DNA of 42,717 bases from Clostridia bacterium (GCA_017397955.1 JAFQHL010000060.1:1-42717); one strand, 5' to 3'. Shown: positions 32,253-40,150, numbered from the stretch's first letter. Program-made: numbers and translations. The notes: generated by a model not told the origin, from the letters alone.

Positions 32253-32756
32253 TTACAAATTTTCAGGTATTTTTTTCAAAAGCAGGGTACATATAAGCCC
32301 GGTTACCGCCCCAAACACCGTGCCCGCCACCAAAAGTACGGGCGCGTAGGAAAATACATAAGCACTGCCCATAAGAATCGCCGCCGCACAAAGCTGACCC
32401 ATATTGTGGCACACAGCTCCCGCAACACTCACACCAAGTACACCAAACAGCTTTACGTGCTTAAGCAGGCACATCAGCGCAAAGGCACAAAGAGCTCCGC
32501 AAATACCGTAAAATAAGGATGTTAAGTTGCCAAACAGTAAGGCGGATATAAAAACGCGGCACATATTAACGGCAAGTGCATAAGTCCAGCCCATCCTGTA
32601 AAGAACAAAAAGCACCGCGATGTTGGCAAAGCCCACCTTTACACCGGGTATGCCCACATCAAAGGCAGTTATATGTTCCACATAGCTCATAAGTAAAGCC
32701 AAACACAAAAGCACCGAAAGCCGTGCTACCGTTTTCGCGCTGTTCTTATGGCTCAT
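32253..32756 (-). CDS. Gx transporter family membrane protein
   Basis: A 167-residue protein with five to six hydrophobic helices. The motifs PGVKVGFANIAVLFVLY and the Gly-rich GAVCHNMGQLCAAAILMG match the Gx_transp family (older name: heptaprenyl diphosphate synthase component I), thought to be an S-component-like importer. The start overlaps the NusG-domain gene by four bases (ATGA). This pairing with a NusG domain II protein is widespread in Clostridia. Confidence 0.87.
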   Translation of the reverse strand: MSHKNSAKTVARLSVLLCLALLMSYVEHITAFDVGIPGVKVGFANIAVLFVLYRMGWTYALAVNMCRVFISALLFGNLTSLFYGICGALCAFALMCLLKHVKLFGVLGVSVAGAVCHNMGQLCAAAILMGSAYVFSYAPVLLVAGTVFGAVTGLICTLLLKKIPENL

Positions 32757-33121
32757 CCCGTAACACCGTCCAATTCACCTTGTCCCATAACATAGATACT
32801 TATCCCCTGAGGCAAGCACAGTATGCACTGCCCTACACGGTTTACAGCACCCTGTTTTACACAGTCACCGCCGCCGCATGCTGCGCTTTCCATATAAACC
32901 TTGCCGTCTTCAATTACCGCAACGCCTAAAACCGCACCGTCTTTTTCAATATCAACGCGTCTGTCTGTGTTAAGCGTATAACTGCCGTAAAGCTCGCCGT
33001 CAATGCGTATATCCGCACGCGCACCTGCTTTTTTTGGCAAAAGCATAAGTGCAAGCCCCGCTATAAGCAAAACCGCTATCAGTAAAACATCTCTGAAAAT
33101 CTGCTTTTTTTCAGTTTTCAT
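32753..33121 (-). CDS. Membrane-anchored NusG domain II protein
   Basis: A 122-residue protein: one membrane helix near the N terminus (about 12-30), then an extracytoplasmic NusG domain II-type beta domain (ADIRIDGELYGSYTL...GCGG-like Cys segment AACGGGDCVKQGAV...CLPQGISIYV). Three or four Cys residues could form a disulfide or metal site. The ATG at 33121 lies inside the end of yigZ (11-base overlap), so translation is coupled. Works with the Gx transporter by association; function unknown. Confidence 0.82.
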   Translation of the reverse strand: MKTEKKQIFRDVLLIAVLLIAGLALMLLPKKAGARADIRIDGELYGSYTLNTDRRVDIEKDGAVLGVAVIEDGKVYMESAACGGGDCVKQGAVNRVGQCILCLPQGISIYVMGQGELDGVTG

Positions 33122-33737
33122 AGTCGTAAAATTCATCGGTAACATTAACAAGCACTATGCCGTTAGTGGCATCTGTTACCGCTTTGATAAACCCTTCGGC
33201 GCGCTCCTCTGCCACCGAGACCTTAAGCTTTATACCAATCCCAAACTCGCTGTCTTCGGTGCGTACCCCATGGGCGGACATAAGTTGCATAACTCTGTTA
33301 TAACGGCTGTAGTCCATTTCCATTTCCAAACGTTTGAAGGGCTTCAGGAAAATCTTTTCCGCACCGTCAACGCCGATTTTTGCGCCCGTAGTGTAGGCGC
33401 GCACAAGCCCGCCCGCACCAAGCAGTATACCGCCGAAATAGCGGGTAACCACTACCGCACAGTCACAAAGCTCTTCTTTTCGCAAAACGTCCAGCACCGG
33501 CAAACCTGCCGTGCCGTGGGGTTCCCCGTCATCGGAAAAACGCGTCAGGTTCCCCTCACGCAGTATATAGGCGTATACGTTGTGGGTCGCATCAGAGTAC
33601 TTGGAGCGGATGCTGTTTATAAATGCCAGCGCCTCCGCTTCTGTAGTTACGGGGGCGGCGTTGCCGATAAACTCGCTACGCCGCTCTATAAACTTACTCT
33701 CAGCCGCTTTTTTTAAGGTGAAGTAGCCTTTTCCCAT
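33111..33737 (-). CDS. yigZ: YigZ/IMPACT family protein
   Basis: A 208-residue protein of the UPF0029/IMPACT family. The signature SDDGEPHGTAGLPVLDVL and VVVTRYFGGILLGAGGLVRAY is complete, and the C-terminal DUF1949-like ferredoxin fold follows. The family is linked to translation control and ribosome-associated regulation. Two bases separate it from the aspartokinase stop, and it overlaps the next gene. Confidence 0.92.
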   Translation of the reverse strand: MGKGYFTLKKAAESKFIERRSEFIGNAAPVTTEAEALAFINSIRSKYSDATHNVYAYILREGNLTRFSDDGEPHGTAGLPVLDVLRKEELCDCAVVVTRYFGGILLGAGGLVRAYTTGAKIGVDGAEKIFLKPFKRLEMEMDYSRYNRVMQLMSAHGVRTEDSEFGIGIKLKVSVAEERAEGFIKAVTDATNGIVLVNVTDEFYDYEN

Positions 33738-33739
33738 CG

Positions 33740-35065
33740 TTAGTCAACAAATTCGTTATACACAGTGCGTATTGCGCTGTCGAAATCGTGTTCTTCCACA
33801 CCTATAATAATGTTAAGCTCGCTGCTGCCTTGGTCTATCATTCTTATGTTAATACCCTCTCTTGCCAATGCGTCAAACACACGGCAAGCGGTACCCTGTG
33901 TGCGTATCATACCTCTGCCAACAACCGCAATAAGGCAAATACCTTTTTCAATGTCAATGTTGTCGGGAGATACAAGCGCACTTATGCGGGAAAGCAACTG
34001 ACGCTCTCTGCCCTTAATGGCACTCTCGGCAACAACCACGCTCATGGTGTCGATACCGGAGGGCAAATGCTCAAAGTTAATGCCCATTTCAGCCAGTACG
34101 CTAAGCACCTTCATACCAAAGCCCAGCTCACTGTTCATCATATCTTTTTCTATGTTGATAAGAGCAAAGCCCTTCTTGCCCGCAATACCTGTAATAATGT
34201 ACTCGTTCTGGTACTGCTCCGTGGTGGCAACGATGCGTGTGCCGGATGCGGTAGGCTCGTTTGTGTTCTTGATGTTTATGGGGATACCGGCAATCTTAAC
34301 GGGGAATATAGCATCCTCGTGGAGCACGGAAGCACCCATGTAAGCAAGCTCTCTCAGCTCACGGTATGTGATTATGTTTATGGGCTTGGGATTTTCAACA
34401 ATTCTGGGGTCTGCCATCAAAAATCCGGAAACATCTGTCCAGTTTTCGTATATATCAGCAGTAACCGCACGGGCAACTATGGCGCCTGTAATGTCGCTAC
34501 CCCCTCTGGAGAAGGTTACAATCTCACCGTCAACGCCCCTGCCAAAGAAACCGGGGATAACAGCGTTTTCACAGCTTTCAAGCACGTGACCCATAACACG
34601 GTTGGTTTTAACCGCATCAAAATTACCGTCCTTATCAAAGAAAACAACGGTTGCCGCATCTATAAACTCATAGCCTAAATAGTCGGCAAGCAAAATACCA
34701 TTAAGATACTCACCGCGGCTTGCGGCATAGTCTTTGGTGCAGCCGTCCGCAAAAGCTTTGCGGATTACGGAAAACTCCTCATGAAGACTAACGGAAAGCC
34801 CCAACTCTCTGATAATGCCGTTATAACGTTCTTCTATCTTGGCAAAAATACTGCCCCAATCGCCGCCCTCAGCAGAGGTCAGCTGGCAGGCAAGCAACAG
34901 GTCGGTAACTTTATCATCGCCCGAAAAACGCTTACCGGGAGCAGAGGGCACAACAAAGCGTCTGCCTTTATCTGCCATTATAATTTCTTTAACCTTTTTA
35001 AACTGACCGGCATCAGCCAAGGAGCTGCCGCCAAATTTTACTACCTTTTTAAGTATCTTTTCCAT
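33740..35065 (-). CDS. Aspartate kinase
   Basis: A 441-residue enzyme that phosphorylates aspartate, the first step to Lys, Thr and Met. The N-terminal KFGGSSLAD motif, the FSRGGSDITGA nucleotide/substrate loop and the WTDVSGFLMADPRIV segment are present; the C-terminal part holds two ACT domains (SELGFGMKVLSVLAEMGINF; GTACRVFDALAREGINI) for feedback control. ATG 35065 is preferred to an in-frame TTG four codons upstream. First gene of a four-gene operon. No lysine riboswitch is seen in the short leader. Confidence 0.95.
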   Translation of the reverse strand: MEKILKKVVKFGGSSLADAGQFKKVKEIIMADKGRRFVVPSAPGKRFSGDDKVTDLLLACQLTSAEGGDWGSIFAKIEERYNGIIRELGLSVSLHEEFSVIRKAFADGCTKDYAASRGEYLNGILLADYLGYEFIDAATVVFFDKDGNFDAVKTNRVMGHVLESCENAVIPGFFGRGVDGEIVTFSRGGSDITGAIVARAVTADIYENWTDVSGFLMADPRIVENPKPINIITYRELRELAYMGASVLHEDAIFPVKIAGIPINIKNTNEPTASGTRIVATTEQYQNEYIITGIAGKKGFALINIEKDMMNSELGFGMKVLSVLAEMGINFEHLPSGIDTMSVVVAESAIKGRERQLLSRISALVSPDNIDIEKGICLIAVVGRGMIRTQGTACRVFDALAREGINIRMIDQGSSELNIIIGVEEHDFDSAIRTVYNEFVD

Positions 35066-35103
35066 ATAAAACACCAACTTTACCCATTGTATTTATTTAT
35101 AAC

Positions 35104-35132
35104 ATAATATCACATTAAAAGCGGTTTTGCAA
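35104..35132 (-). promoter_or_regulatory. Promoter of the aspartokinase operon
   Basis: On the minus strand: TTGCAA (35132-35127), 17 bases, TATTAT (35109-35104), about 38 bp before the start codon. Confidence 0.72.
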
Positions 35133-35182
35133 CACTATTGACAGCCTAACATCAGCTTTTTTTGTGTGGATGCAAAAAAAAC

Positions 35183-35211
35183 TTGACAAAACCCTCTGTC
35201 GTATGTAAAAT
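35183..35211 (+). promoter_or_regulatory. Promoter of tRNA-Arg
   Basis: TTGACA (35183-35188), 17 bases, TAAAAT (35206-35211), 20 bp before the tRNA. Divergent from the aspartokinase promoter. Confidence 0.88.
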
Positions 35212-35231
35212 AATAGGGCACAAGTTAATAC

Positions 35232-35306
35232 GCCTGCATAGTTAAATGGATATAATAAACCCCTCCTAAGGGTTAGTTATGGGTTCGATTCCCGTTGCGG
35301 GTGCCA
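35232..35306 (+). tRNA. tRNA-Arg(CCT)
   Basis: Anticodon stem AACCC/GGGTT around CTCCTAA gives anticodon CCT, reading AGG (Arg). The D arm TAGTTAAATGGATATAA is the usual tRNA-Arg form, and the T arm is ATGGG/CCCGT. The acceptor GCCTGCA pairs with TGCGGGT with two wobble pairs (including the terminal G-T). CCA is encoded at 35304-35306. Confidence 0.92.
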
Positions 35307-35422
35307 GAAGCGGCGAGATAAATCTTGCCTAAAAGCAGAAAGAATAGAGAATAAATTAAGAAAAAATAAAGAAATGTGCGTTCTGCGCCGCTTCATTGTT
35401 TGTTATTTATTCTCTATTCTTT
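35307..35422 (+). repeat. Interleaved inverted repeats behind tRNA-Arg
   Basis: Two arm pairs cross each other. Arm x GAAGCGGCG (35307-35315) pairs with 35386-35394, and an 18-base A/T-rich arm y (35339-35356) pairs perfectly with 35405-35422. The order x-y-x'-y' is that of a pseudoknot if both form in one RNA, or of two alternative folds. The region starts on the base after the tRNA CCA and leads to the four-helix-bundle gene. Further copies of the AATAGAGAATAAA-like motif continue to about 35436. Confidence 0.8.
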
Positions 35423-35455
35423 ATTGTTTATTCTTTCAAGTGACAACTCGATGAG

Positions 35456-35818
35456 GTGAAATATAAAAAACAAAATCCGTTATTGGATAAATCTCTCCTT
35501 TTCGCCGCTCGCATAGTAAAACTCAATAAGTATCTTACCAAAGAGCAACGCGAAACAATAATCGCAAAGCAAATTATCCGAAGTGCTACAAGCATTGGTG
35601 CAAACGCTAATGAAGCGATCTATGGCATCAGTAAGGCGGATTTTATTGCAAAACTTCAAATTTCTTTAAAAGAAACTGCCGAGACCGAATATTGGCTTAG
35701 GTTATTGGTTTTATCGGAATGCATAACCGAACAAGAGGGCGAGTCTTTGCTTGCAGAGTGTTTGGGAATTAAGAAGATTCTTGTTTCAACTCTTAATACA
35801 GCAAAAGAAAATAAGTGA
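35456..35818 (+). CDS. Four-helix-bundle protein (23S rRNA IVS / Avd-like)
   Basis: A 120-residue protein with the S23/IVS family signature: LLDKSLLFAARIVKLNKYL, IAKQIIRSATSIGANANEA, FIAKLQISLKETAETEYWL. Relatives are encoded in intervening sequences of 23S rRNA and, as Avd, in diversity-generating retroelements; they form basic pentameric barrels that bind nucleic acid. Here the gene stands behind tRNA-Arg and an inverted-repeat region, with no reverse transcriptase or rRNA. The start is a GTG (35456) with a poorly spaced GATGAG in front, so expression may be weak or coupled to RNA structure. The TGA stop is the first base triplet of a perfect hairpin. Confidence 0.88.
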   Translation: MKYKKQNPLLDKSLLFAARIVKLNKYLTKEQRETIIAKQIIRSATSIGANANEAIYGISKADFIAKLQISLKETAETEYWLRLLVLSECITEQEGESLLAECLGIKKILVSTLNTAKENK

Positions 35819-35870
35819 TATAAGTCAGAACCACCGGTTAAACCGGTGGTTCTGACTTATATCATCGTTT
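35816..35870 (+). terminator. Perfect 24-bp hairpin at the stop codon
   Basis: Arms 35816-35839 and 35841-35864 are exact complements around a single central base, followed by a T-rich run. The left arm starts with the TGA stop of the four-helix-bundle gene. It looks like a terminator, but the stem is unusually long. Confidence 0.85.
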
Positions 35871-35894
35871 TTGCCTTTTTCGTGCTCTTTTCAA

Positions 35895-36557
35895 TTATTT
35901 ATCCCCAAAGAATTTGCTTAAACGGGGGTATTTTACCACATACGCCAAAAAGTACATTATCGGCAACAGCACGAATGCCGCAAACACGTCTATTATGGAA
36001 TGCTGTTTTAAAAGCACGGTAGATGCGGTTATAAGTATGCTTAATACCAAGGATGCGTATTTAAGCACTTTGCGGCTTGCAAGCTTTTCGTCCTTGCAAA
36101 GACAAATATGTAAGGCTACACTTACGTATACATGCATACTGGGCAATACTGTTGTAGGCGGGTCAATTCCTCTTATAAGCTTAACTGCCTCCACAAGCAA
36201 ATTATCCCTTGGGAAAGCTTCCATACCGACCCTGTTAAAATACATGGGGATAAAGGTGCAAATAATCATACAAACGCAAGCACCGCCCGCTACCATAATT
36301 GAAAACCTAAAAAATTTACAGGGGCGTTTTATAAAGGTGTATATCCCCATAAGTGCCAGCTGGACATACCAAAGAGCATAGGGAATAACAAACCATTCGC
36401 AAAAAGGAATTTTATAATCCAAGCTACAAACTATCGGCAAAGGGTCGCGTCCCATGGTCGTCTGTTGCAGCAAGGAATACCATACCGCGTGTATGGGCCA
36501 GTAAATAAGCAACCATATTTGAGGGTGTGTTTTTACATAATCTTTAATTTTTGACAT
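35895..36557 (-). CDS. PAP2-family membrane phosphatase
   Basis: A 220-residue membrane protein with about six helices. Catalytic PAP2 motifs are visible: LPSMHVYVSV (SMH) and KQHSIIDVFAA (histidine and aspartate of the last motif); the first motif is only weakly represented near RGIDPP. PAP2 enzymes remove phosphate from lipid phosphates such as undecaprenyl pyrophosphate or phosphatidate. I chose the ATG at 36557 over 36563, because AAGG is better spaced. It is the last gene of the HprK-like operon, nine bases after the MORN fusion gene, and may recycle a lipid carrier for that system. Confidence 0.82.
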   Translation of the reverse strand: MSKIKDYVKTHPQIWLLIYWPIHAVWYSLLQQTTMGRDPLPIVCSLDYKIPFCEWFVIPYALWYVQLALMGIYTFIKRPCKFFRFSIMVAGGACVCMIICTFIPMYFNRVGMEAFPRDNLLVEAVKLIRGIDPPTTVLPSMHVYVSVALHICLCKDEKLASRKVLKYASLVLSILITASTVLLKQHSIIDVFAAFVLLPIMYFLAYVVKYPRLSKFFGDK

Positions 36558-36566
36558 AAACATACC

Positions 36567-38756
36567 TTACTGAGGCTTGCCGTCCACATAGGTAACCGTG
36601 TGCCAAACCTCTTCATCGCCGTAATAATACTGGGCTTCACCCTGCAGATATCCGTCCACAAAGTCACCCTTTACCATATCACCGTCGGCATAAGCTATAA
36701 CACCGTAGCCGTTAAATTTGCCGTCCTCAAAGCCGCCGCTGTAGCTACCGCCCTTTGCAAAAGTCAAAAGCCCTTCTTCGTCCCAATACTTATTGTGGAT
36801 GAAATAGCCTTTGTAGCAGTCGCCGTTTTTAAACAGTAACGTACCTTCGCCCTCTAAAACGCCTTCTACAAAAACACCGGTGTATTTGTTTCCGCCTATG
36901 GTATAAGTGCCCTTGCCGTTTTGTACATCGTTTATCCAGCCACCTTCATAGCTGTCGCCGTTGCTGTACAGATATTTGCCCTGACCTTGGCGTACACCCA
37001 TATTAAAGTCACCCTCGTACACATCGCCACTGGTCCAAACAAATTTGCCCTTACCGTGCCATTTGCCGTCCTTAAGGGTGCCCTCGTATACATCGCCGTT
37101 GGCACATTCGTAAACACAAACGCCCGTGGGCTTGCCTTCAAAAAAGTCACCGGAAACAAACCCGCCGTCGGGGAAATACCATGTGCCTATACCGTTTATT
37201 TCGTCTTCGTGCCACATACCGTCGTAGCGGCTACCATCGTTATATTTATATACGCCGTTGCCGTTAAACATTCCTTGATAAAAGCTGCCCGTATAGCTTT
37301 CGCCGGAGTTGAACACCAAGGTGCCGGTGCCATCGGGAACGCCCTGAGACAACCAACCCGTATAAAGCCCTTCGCGGTAGGCAATGGTTCCGTATTCTCT
37401 TTCAGGTATCTCCACAGAAGGCTCGTCTACAGAAACGTCATCGCTTGTTTCTTCCGAGGACATTTCTGTCGAGTCCTGCAGAACCTCGTCGCTCGCAGGC
37501 TTTTTGTCGTTCTCTCTGCCGGGTTGCAACAGTCGTGTGCCTATAAGGATAATGGCAAACACTAACACTCCTATCAGCAAAAGCGCTGTTGCTATATCGC
37601 CTGCGGTCATCCGCTGTTTGCCGTTTTTATAGCGCTTTATCTCCAAGCCCGCCATAAGCTCTTTGTTGCGTTTTTGTGTGGCTTTATCTACCGCCGCTAC
37701 GCGCGCGTAACGTTCTGCCGGCTTTTTTCCTCGAAAAACAAGGGATATCCAGCGGAAAATCCACATTATCGGCAGTAAAAAAGGTAGATATTTTAAGAAG
37801 GGATATCTTTCATTCATCGCCCCGTAAGAGGGAAAAACCGAAGATATGAAATAGCCTAAACGGCTTTTATCACCTCGTTTATTTGCCGCGCTTATCTCTG
37901 CACTGCCAAACACACCGCCGGAAAGAATATAGTCTGCAAAATTTTTTGTAAGCTCATCGGGAGTGTTGCCGTAAAACATACAGTGTATAAGCTTTTTTAC
38001 CTGTATTTCAAAACGAACAAGCCCCATGGATTCCAAAACATCTTTAACGTATGCGGCATCAATCTTTAGCCCGCATCTGGAGAAAAACACTTTTATATCC
38101 GCCAACATACGTATGCCCGCACCGGAGGTTCGTACGTGGCGTGCAAAATGACACATCATATAAATGTAAAAGTCGCTTAAGTTAAGAGAAAGCCTGCAAC
38201 CCTTTTCCCCTACGGGCAGTGCGCGCTCCATTAGGTTTTTGTGAAAATCGCTGCCGTCTGCAGGTTTCCAATGCACCTCAAAAACATTGCCGTTTTCGTG
38301 CTTGTATATGTCATGTCCGCTGTGAGAATCTGTTTTCTTGTAGCCACAGCTTTCCATTATTTTTTTTGCATCTTTGCGGTTGAAACGCTCTATCATTATG
38401 TCGGTATCACCCATAAGACGCATATCCGTAGAGGGGTAATACATACGCATAACACTTCCCTTAAGGGGAAGGTAATTTACATCCGCTTTGTCAAAGGCGG
38501 CAAACACACGCTTCTCTTCCTCTTCGCGGCTAAGGTCCCACAAAAGGGCCTTGTTGTGGGCATCCTCCAGCATCGCACGCAAATCCTCAGGTACTTCCCC
38601 ATCCTTCAAGGAATAATAAACGGCACTTGCAATCCCCTGTGACATGGCAAGACGGAAAAAAGACGTAGAATCTACGTCGGTAAAGTCAGCACTGCAGGTC
38701 TTGCCCGCCAAAGCGGCGGCATAAGCCTTAACCAAATTTCTTTCCGTTAATGTCAT
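36567..38756 (-). CDS. Nucleotidyltransferase-membrane helix-MORN repeat fusion
   Basis: A 729-residue fusion. Residues 1-280 resemble the uncharacterised nucleotidyltransferase family NTP_transf_5: YLPLKGSVM (95-103), then MRLMGDTDIMI with the metal acids D117/D119. Residues 320-342 are hydrophobic. A basic stretch (KRYKNGKQR) and one membrane helix (387-409) predict an inside N terminus. A Ser/Glu/Asp-rich linker leads to eleven MORN repeats of about 23 residues (465-716; pattern YxGxFxxGxxxGxGxYxYxxG), which would be outside the cell. MORN arrays bind lipids or form rigid rods. I know of no standard protein with this order. SD AGAGGAT is formed by the end of the S26 gene, three bases before the ATG. 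Confidence 0.85.
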   Translation of the reverse strand: MTLTERNLVKAYAAALAGKTCSADFTDVDSTSFFRLAMSQGIASAVYYSLKDGEVPEDLRAMLEDAHNKALLWDLSREEEEKRVFAAFDKADVNYLPLKGSVMRMYYPSTDMRLMGDTDIMIERFNRKDAKKIMESCGYKKTDSHSGHDIYKHENGNVFEVHWKPADGSDFHKNLMERALPVGEKGCRLSLNLSDFYIYMMCHFARHVRTSGAGIRMLADIKVFFSRCGLKIDAAYVKDVLESMGLVRFEIQVKKLIHCMFYGNTPDELTKNFADYILSGGVFGSAEISAANKRGDKSRLGYFISSVFPSYGAMNERYPFLKYLPFLLPIMWIFRWISLVFRGKKPAERYARVAAVDKATQKRNKELMAGLEIKRYKNGKQRMTAGDIATALLLIGVLVFAIILIGTRLLQPGRENDKKPASDEVLQDSTEMSSEETSDDVSVDEPSVEIPEREYGTIAYREGLYTGWLSQGVPDGTGTLVFNSGESYTGSFYQGMFNGNGVYKYNDGSRYDGMWHEDEINGIGTWYFPDGGFVSGDFFEGKPTGVCVYECANGDVYEGTLKDGKWHGKGKFVWTSGDVYEGDFNMGVRQGQGKYLYSNGDSYEGGWINDVQNGKGTYTIGGNKYTGVFVEGVLEGEGTLLFKNGDCYKGYFIHNKYWDEEGLLTFAKGGSYSGGFEDGKFNGYGVIAYADGDMVKGDFVDGYLQGEAQYYYGDEEVWHTVTYVDGKPQ

Positions 38757-38759
38757 TGT

Positions 38760-39179
38760 TTATCCTCTTTTGTGTCCCGTAATCCGTAAAACCGTGCGGC
38801 GCAATGCACGCCACCTGCCATACATTTTGTGGCGGCAGCCTTGTAAGCGTACTTTGCTCCCTTTTGTTTCTGCGCTTATCGCTTTTGCTACCACACAGCG
38901 TTTGTCCACGCCCTTTTCCGTAACAAGCTCCCCGTCACCACGGCAGTTAACGCAGTCCTTGTCTACCTTTACAACTCGGTGCAAAACCACTGCACCGTTG
39001 TATCTTTTGTATAAAACTATATCGTACTTTTTGATTTTTTCAGGGGCGCAAAGTTCCACCACGGTAATACCGTTTTTCAAAATCGGCTCCATACTTATAC
39101 CGGTTACGGTAAGTGTTGCCGTGCCGCCGTTTTCCACCCGCTCTTTTATCAGTTCAAATACGCTTTCATTCTTCAACAA
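38760..39179 (-). CDS. S24/S26-type peptidase (signal peptidase-like)
   Basis: A protein of about 139 residues. It carries the serine box TGISMEPILKNG (Ser29), the strand YDIVLYKRYNGAVVLHRVVKV and the closing NCRGDGE, as in S26 peptidases. The His-Arg after VVL suggests a Ser-His dyad of the SipW/archaeal type rather than Ser-Lys. No membrane helix is present, unlike normal signal peptidases. The start is one of two adjacent TTG codons (39179 or 39176) behind GGGAGG; longer frames overlap pqqD too far. It probably processes a peptide handled by the neighbouring PqqD and kinase, or a LexA-like self-cleavage role remains possible. Confidence 0.78.
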   Translation of the reverse strand: MLKNESVFELIKERVENGGTATLTVTGISMEPILKNGITVVELCAPEKIKKYDIVLYKRYNGAVVLHRVVKVDKDCVNCRGDGELVTEKGVDKRCVVAKAISAETKGSKVRLQGCRHKMYGRWRALRRTVLRITGHKRG

Positions 39180-39432
39180 GGCACGCCTCCCTAAGCTTGG
39201 CGTAAAACCTGTCCACATCTGCGGCGGCGGTGACTACGTCTACGTCATAGGTTTCCGTAAGCGCGGCAACGGTTTTGTCGCGGTCCTGTCCCGCCTCTAA
39301 ACACCGCCATATAAATGCACCGGTGGCATTAAAGTTTATCATTCCGTTAAATTGAAGCTTGGCGTTGCCCGTGGGTACAACAATAAAGTTTTCTCCAAGC
39401 TCTCTTAAAACAAAGCCTTCTTTTATTTTCAT
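39166..39432 (-). CDS. PqqD-family peptide chaperone
   Basis: An 88-residue winged-helix protein with the PqqD pattern: FVLRELGENFIVVPTG, then INFNATGAFIWRCLEAGQD, and a final helix with DVDRFYAKLREACLVEE. PqqD and related RRE domains hold leader peptides for modifying enzymes. Its ATG overlaps the kinase stop by one base (TAATG), and its end overlaps the S26 gene. No precursor peptide gene is seen beside it. Confidence 0.9.
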   Translation of the reverse strand: MKIKEGFVLRELGENFIVVPTGNAKLQFNGMINFNATGAFIWRCLEAGQDRDKTVAALTETYDVDVVTAAADVDRFYAKLREACLVEE

Positions 39433-40130
39433 TATAGTTCCTCTACAGCCAAAAGGGCGGTAATTGCCGCCTCATCCTCGGTGTTGCAATCCAAAGAAAG
39501 CACCTGCACCTTGCTTAAAAACCCCTGCAATGCAAAAAAAAGTGCATCCATATCGCTGTCATCATCAGGGCGCATCATAGATTCAAAAAGCAAATAGGGC
39601 GTTTTGGTCTTATCCATAGGCTTAACAAAATTAAAATCCGCCCGCCTTAAAAAATACAAAGCCTTTACCGTGCCGCAAGCGTTAAGCCGTTGATATCCGC
39701 TGCCGCACCAAGGTGTGCCGAAAGCATAGGGCACGCCGTCTATTATCCGTATGGCAGGCTTGTCGTCATTTATAATCTCCGCGCCCTTTATGTTCTTTAC
39801 CCACAGCTTGGCGTGGGTGGATTTACCAATCCCGCTGGGGGCGGAAAACAAATATACGCCGCCGTTGTAAAGCACGGCAGAAGCGTGCAAAACAAATCCG
39901 CCATGTGCCAAAAGCGCTTTGCAAAACTCGGCACAGCTAAGCTGATATTCCGCTAAAGCTAAGGAAAGCCCCGTGCGTTCTGACAAATCCGCTACGGCAT
40001 CATCCGCAAGCTCTATTTTTATATCTGCTTTGTCACCATCACTTAAAAAAGGCGCGGCTCTATCCAACAACTCTTCGTAACGGGGGGACATATACAAATT
40101 CAAGCCGCATATTTTGTACATTGCCACCAA
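39432..40130 (-). CDS. HPr kinase-like protein
   Basis: A protein of about 232 residues related to the C-terminal kinase domain of HPr kinase/phosphorylase. It has LHASAVLYNGGVYLFSAPSG, the P-loop APSGIGKST (97-105), NDDKPAIR (121-128) and a C-terminal Lys/Arg-containing segment. Homologues in peptide-modification and exosortase-associated clusters phosphorylate peptide or unknown substrates. The true start is one of TTG 40130, GTG 40127 or ATG 40121; GGAGG fits TTG or GTG better. First gene of the five-gene operon. Confidence 0.85.
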   Translation of the reverse strand: MVAMYKICGLNLYMSPRYEELLDRAAPFLSDGDKADIKIELADDAVADLSERTGLSLALAEYQLSCAEFCKALLAHGGFVLHASAVLYNGGVYLFSAPSGIGKSTHAKLWVKNIKGAEIINDDKPAIRIIDGVPYAFGTPWCGSGYQRLNACGTVKALYFLRRADFNFVKPMDKTKTPYLLFESMMRPDDDSDMDALFFALQGFLSKVQVLSLDCNTEDEAAITALLAVEEL

Positions 40131-40150
40131 AAACCCCCTCCTTTCGCACC

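Noticed and set aside
33788..34678. A 296-codon plus-strand frame inside aspartokinase
   Set aside because: Antisense to a clear enzyme gene with complete motifs.
35307..35870. Diversity-generating retroelement because of the Avd-like protein
   Set aside because: No reverse transcriptase, template repeat or variable repeat is present in the window.
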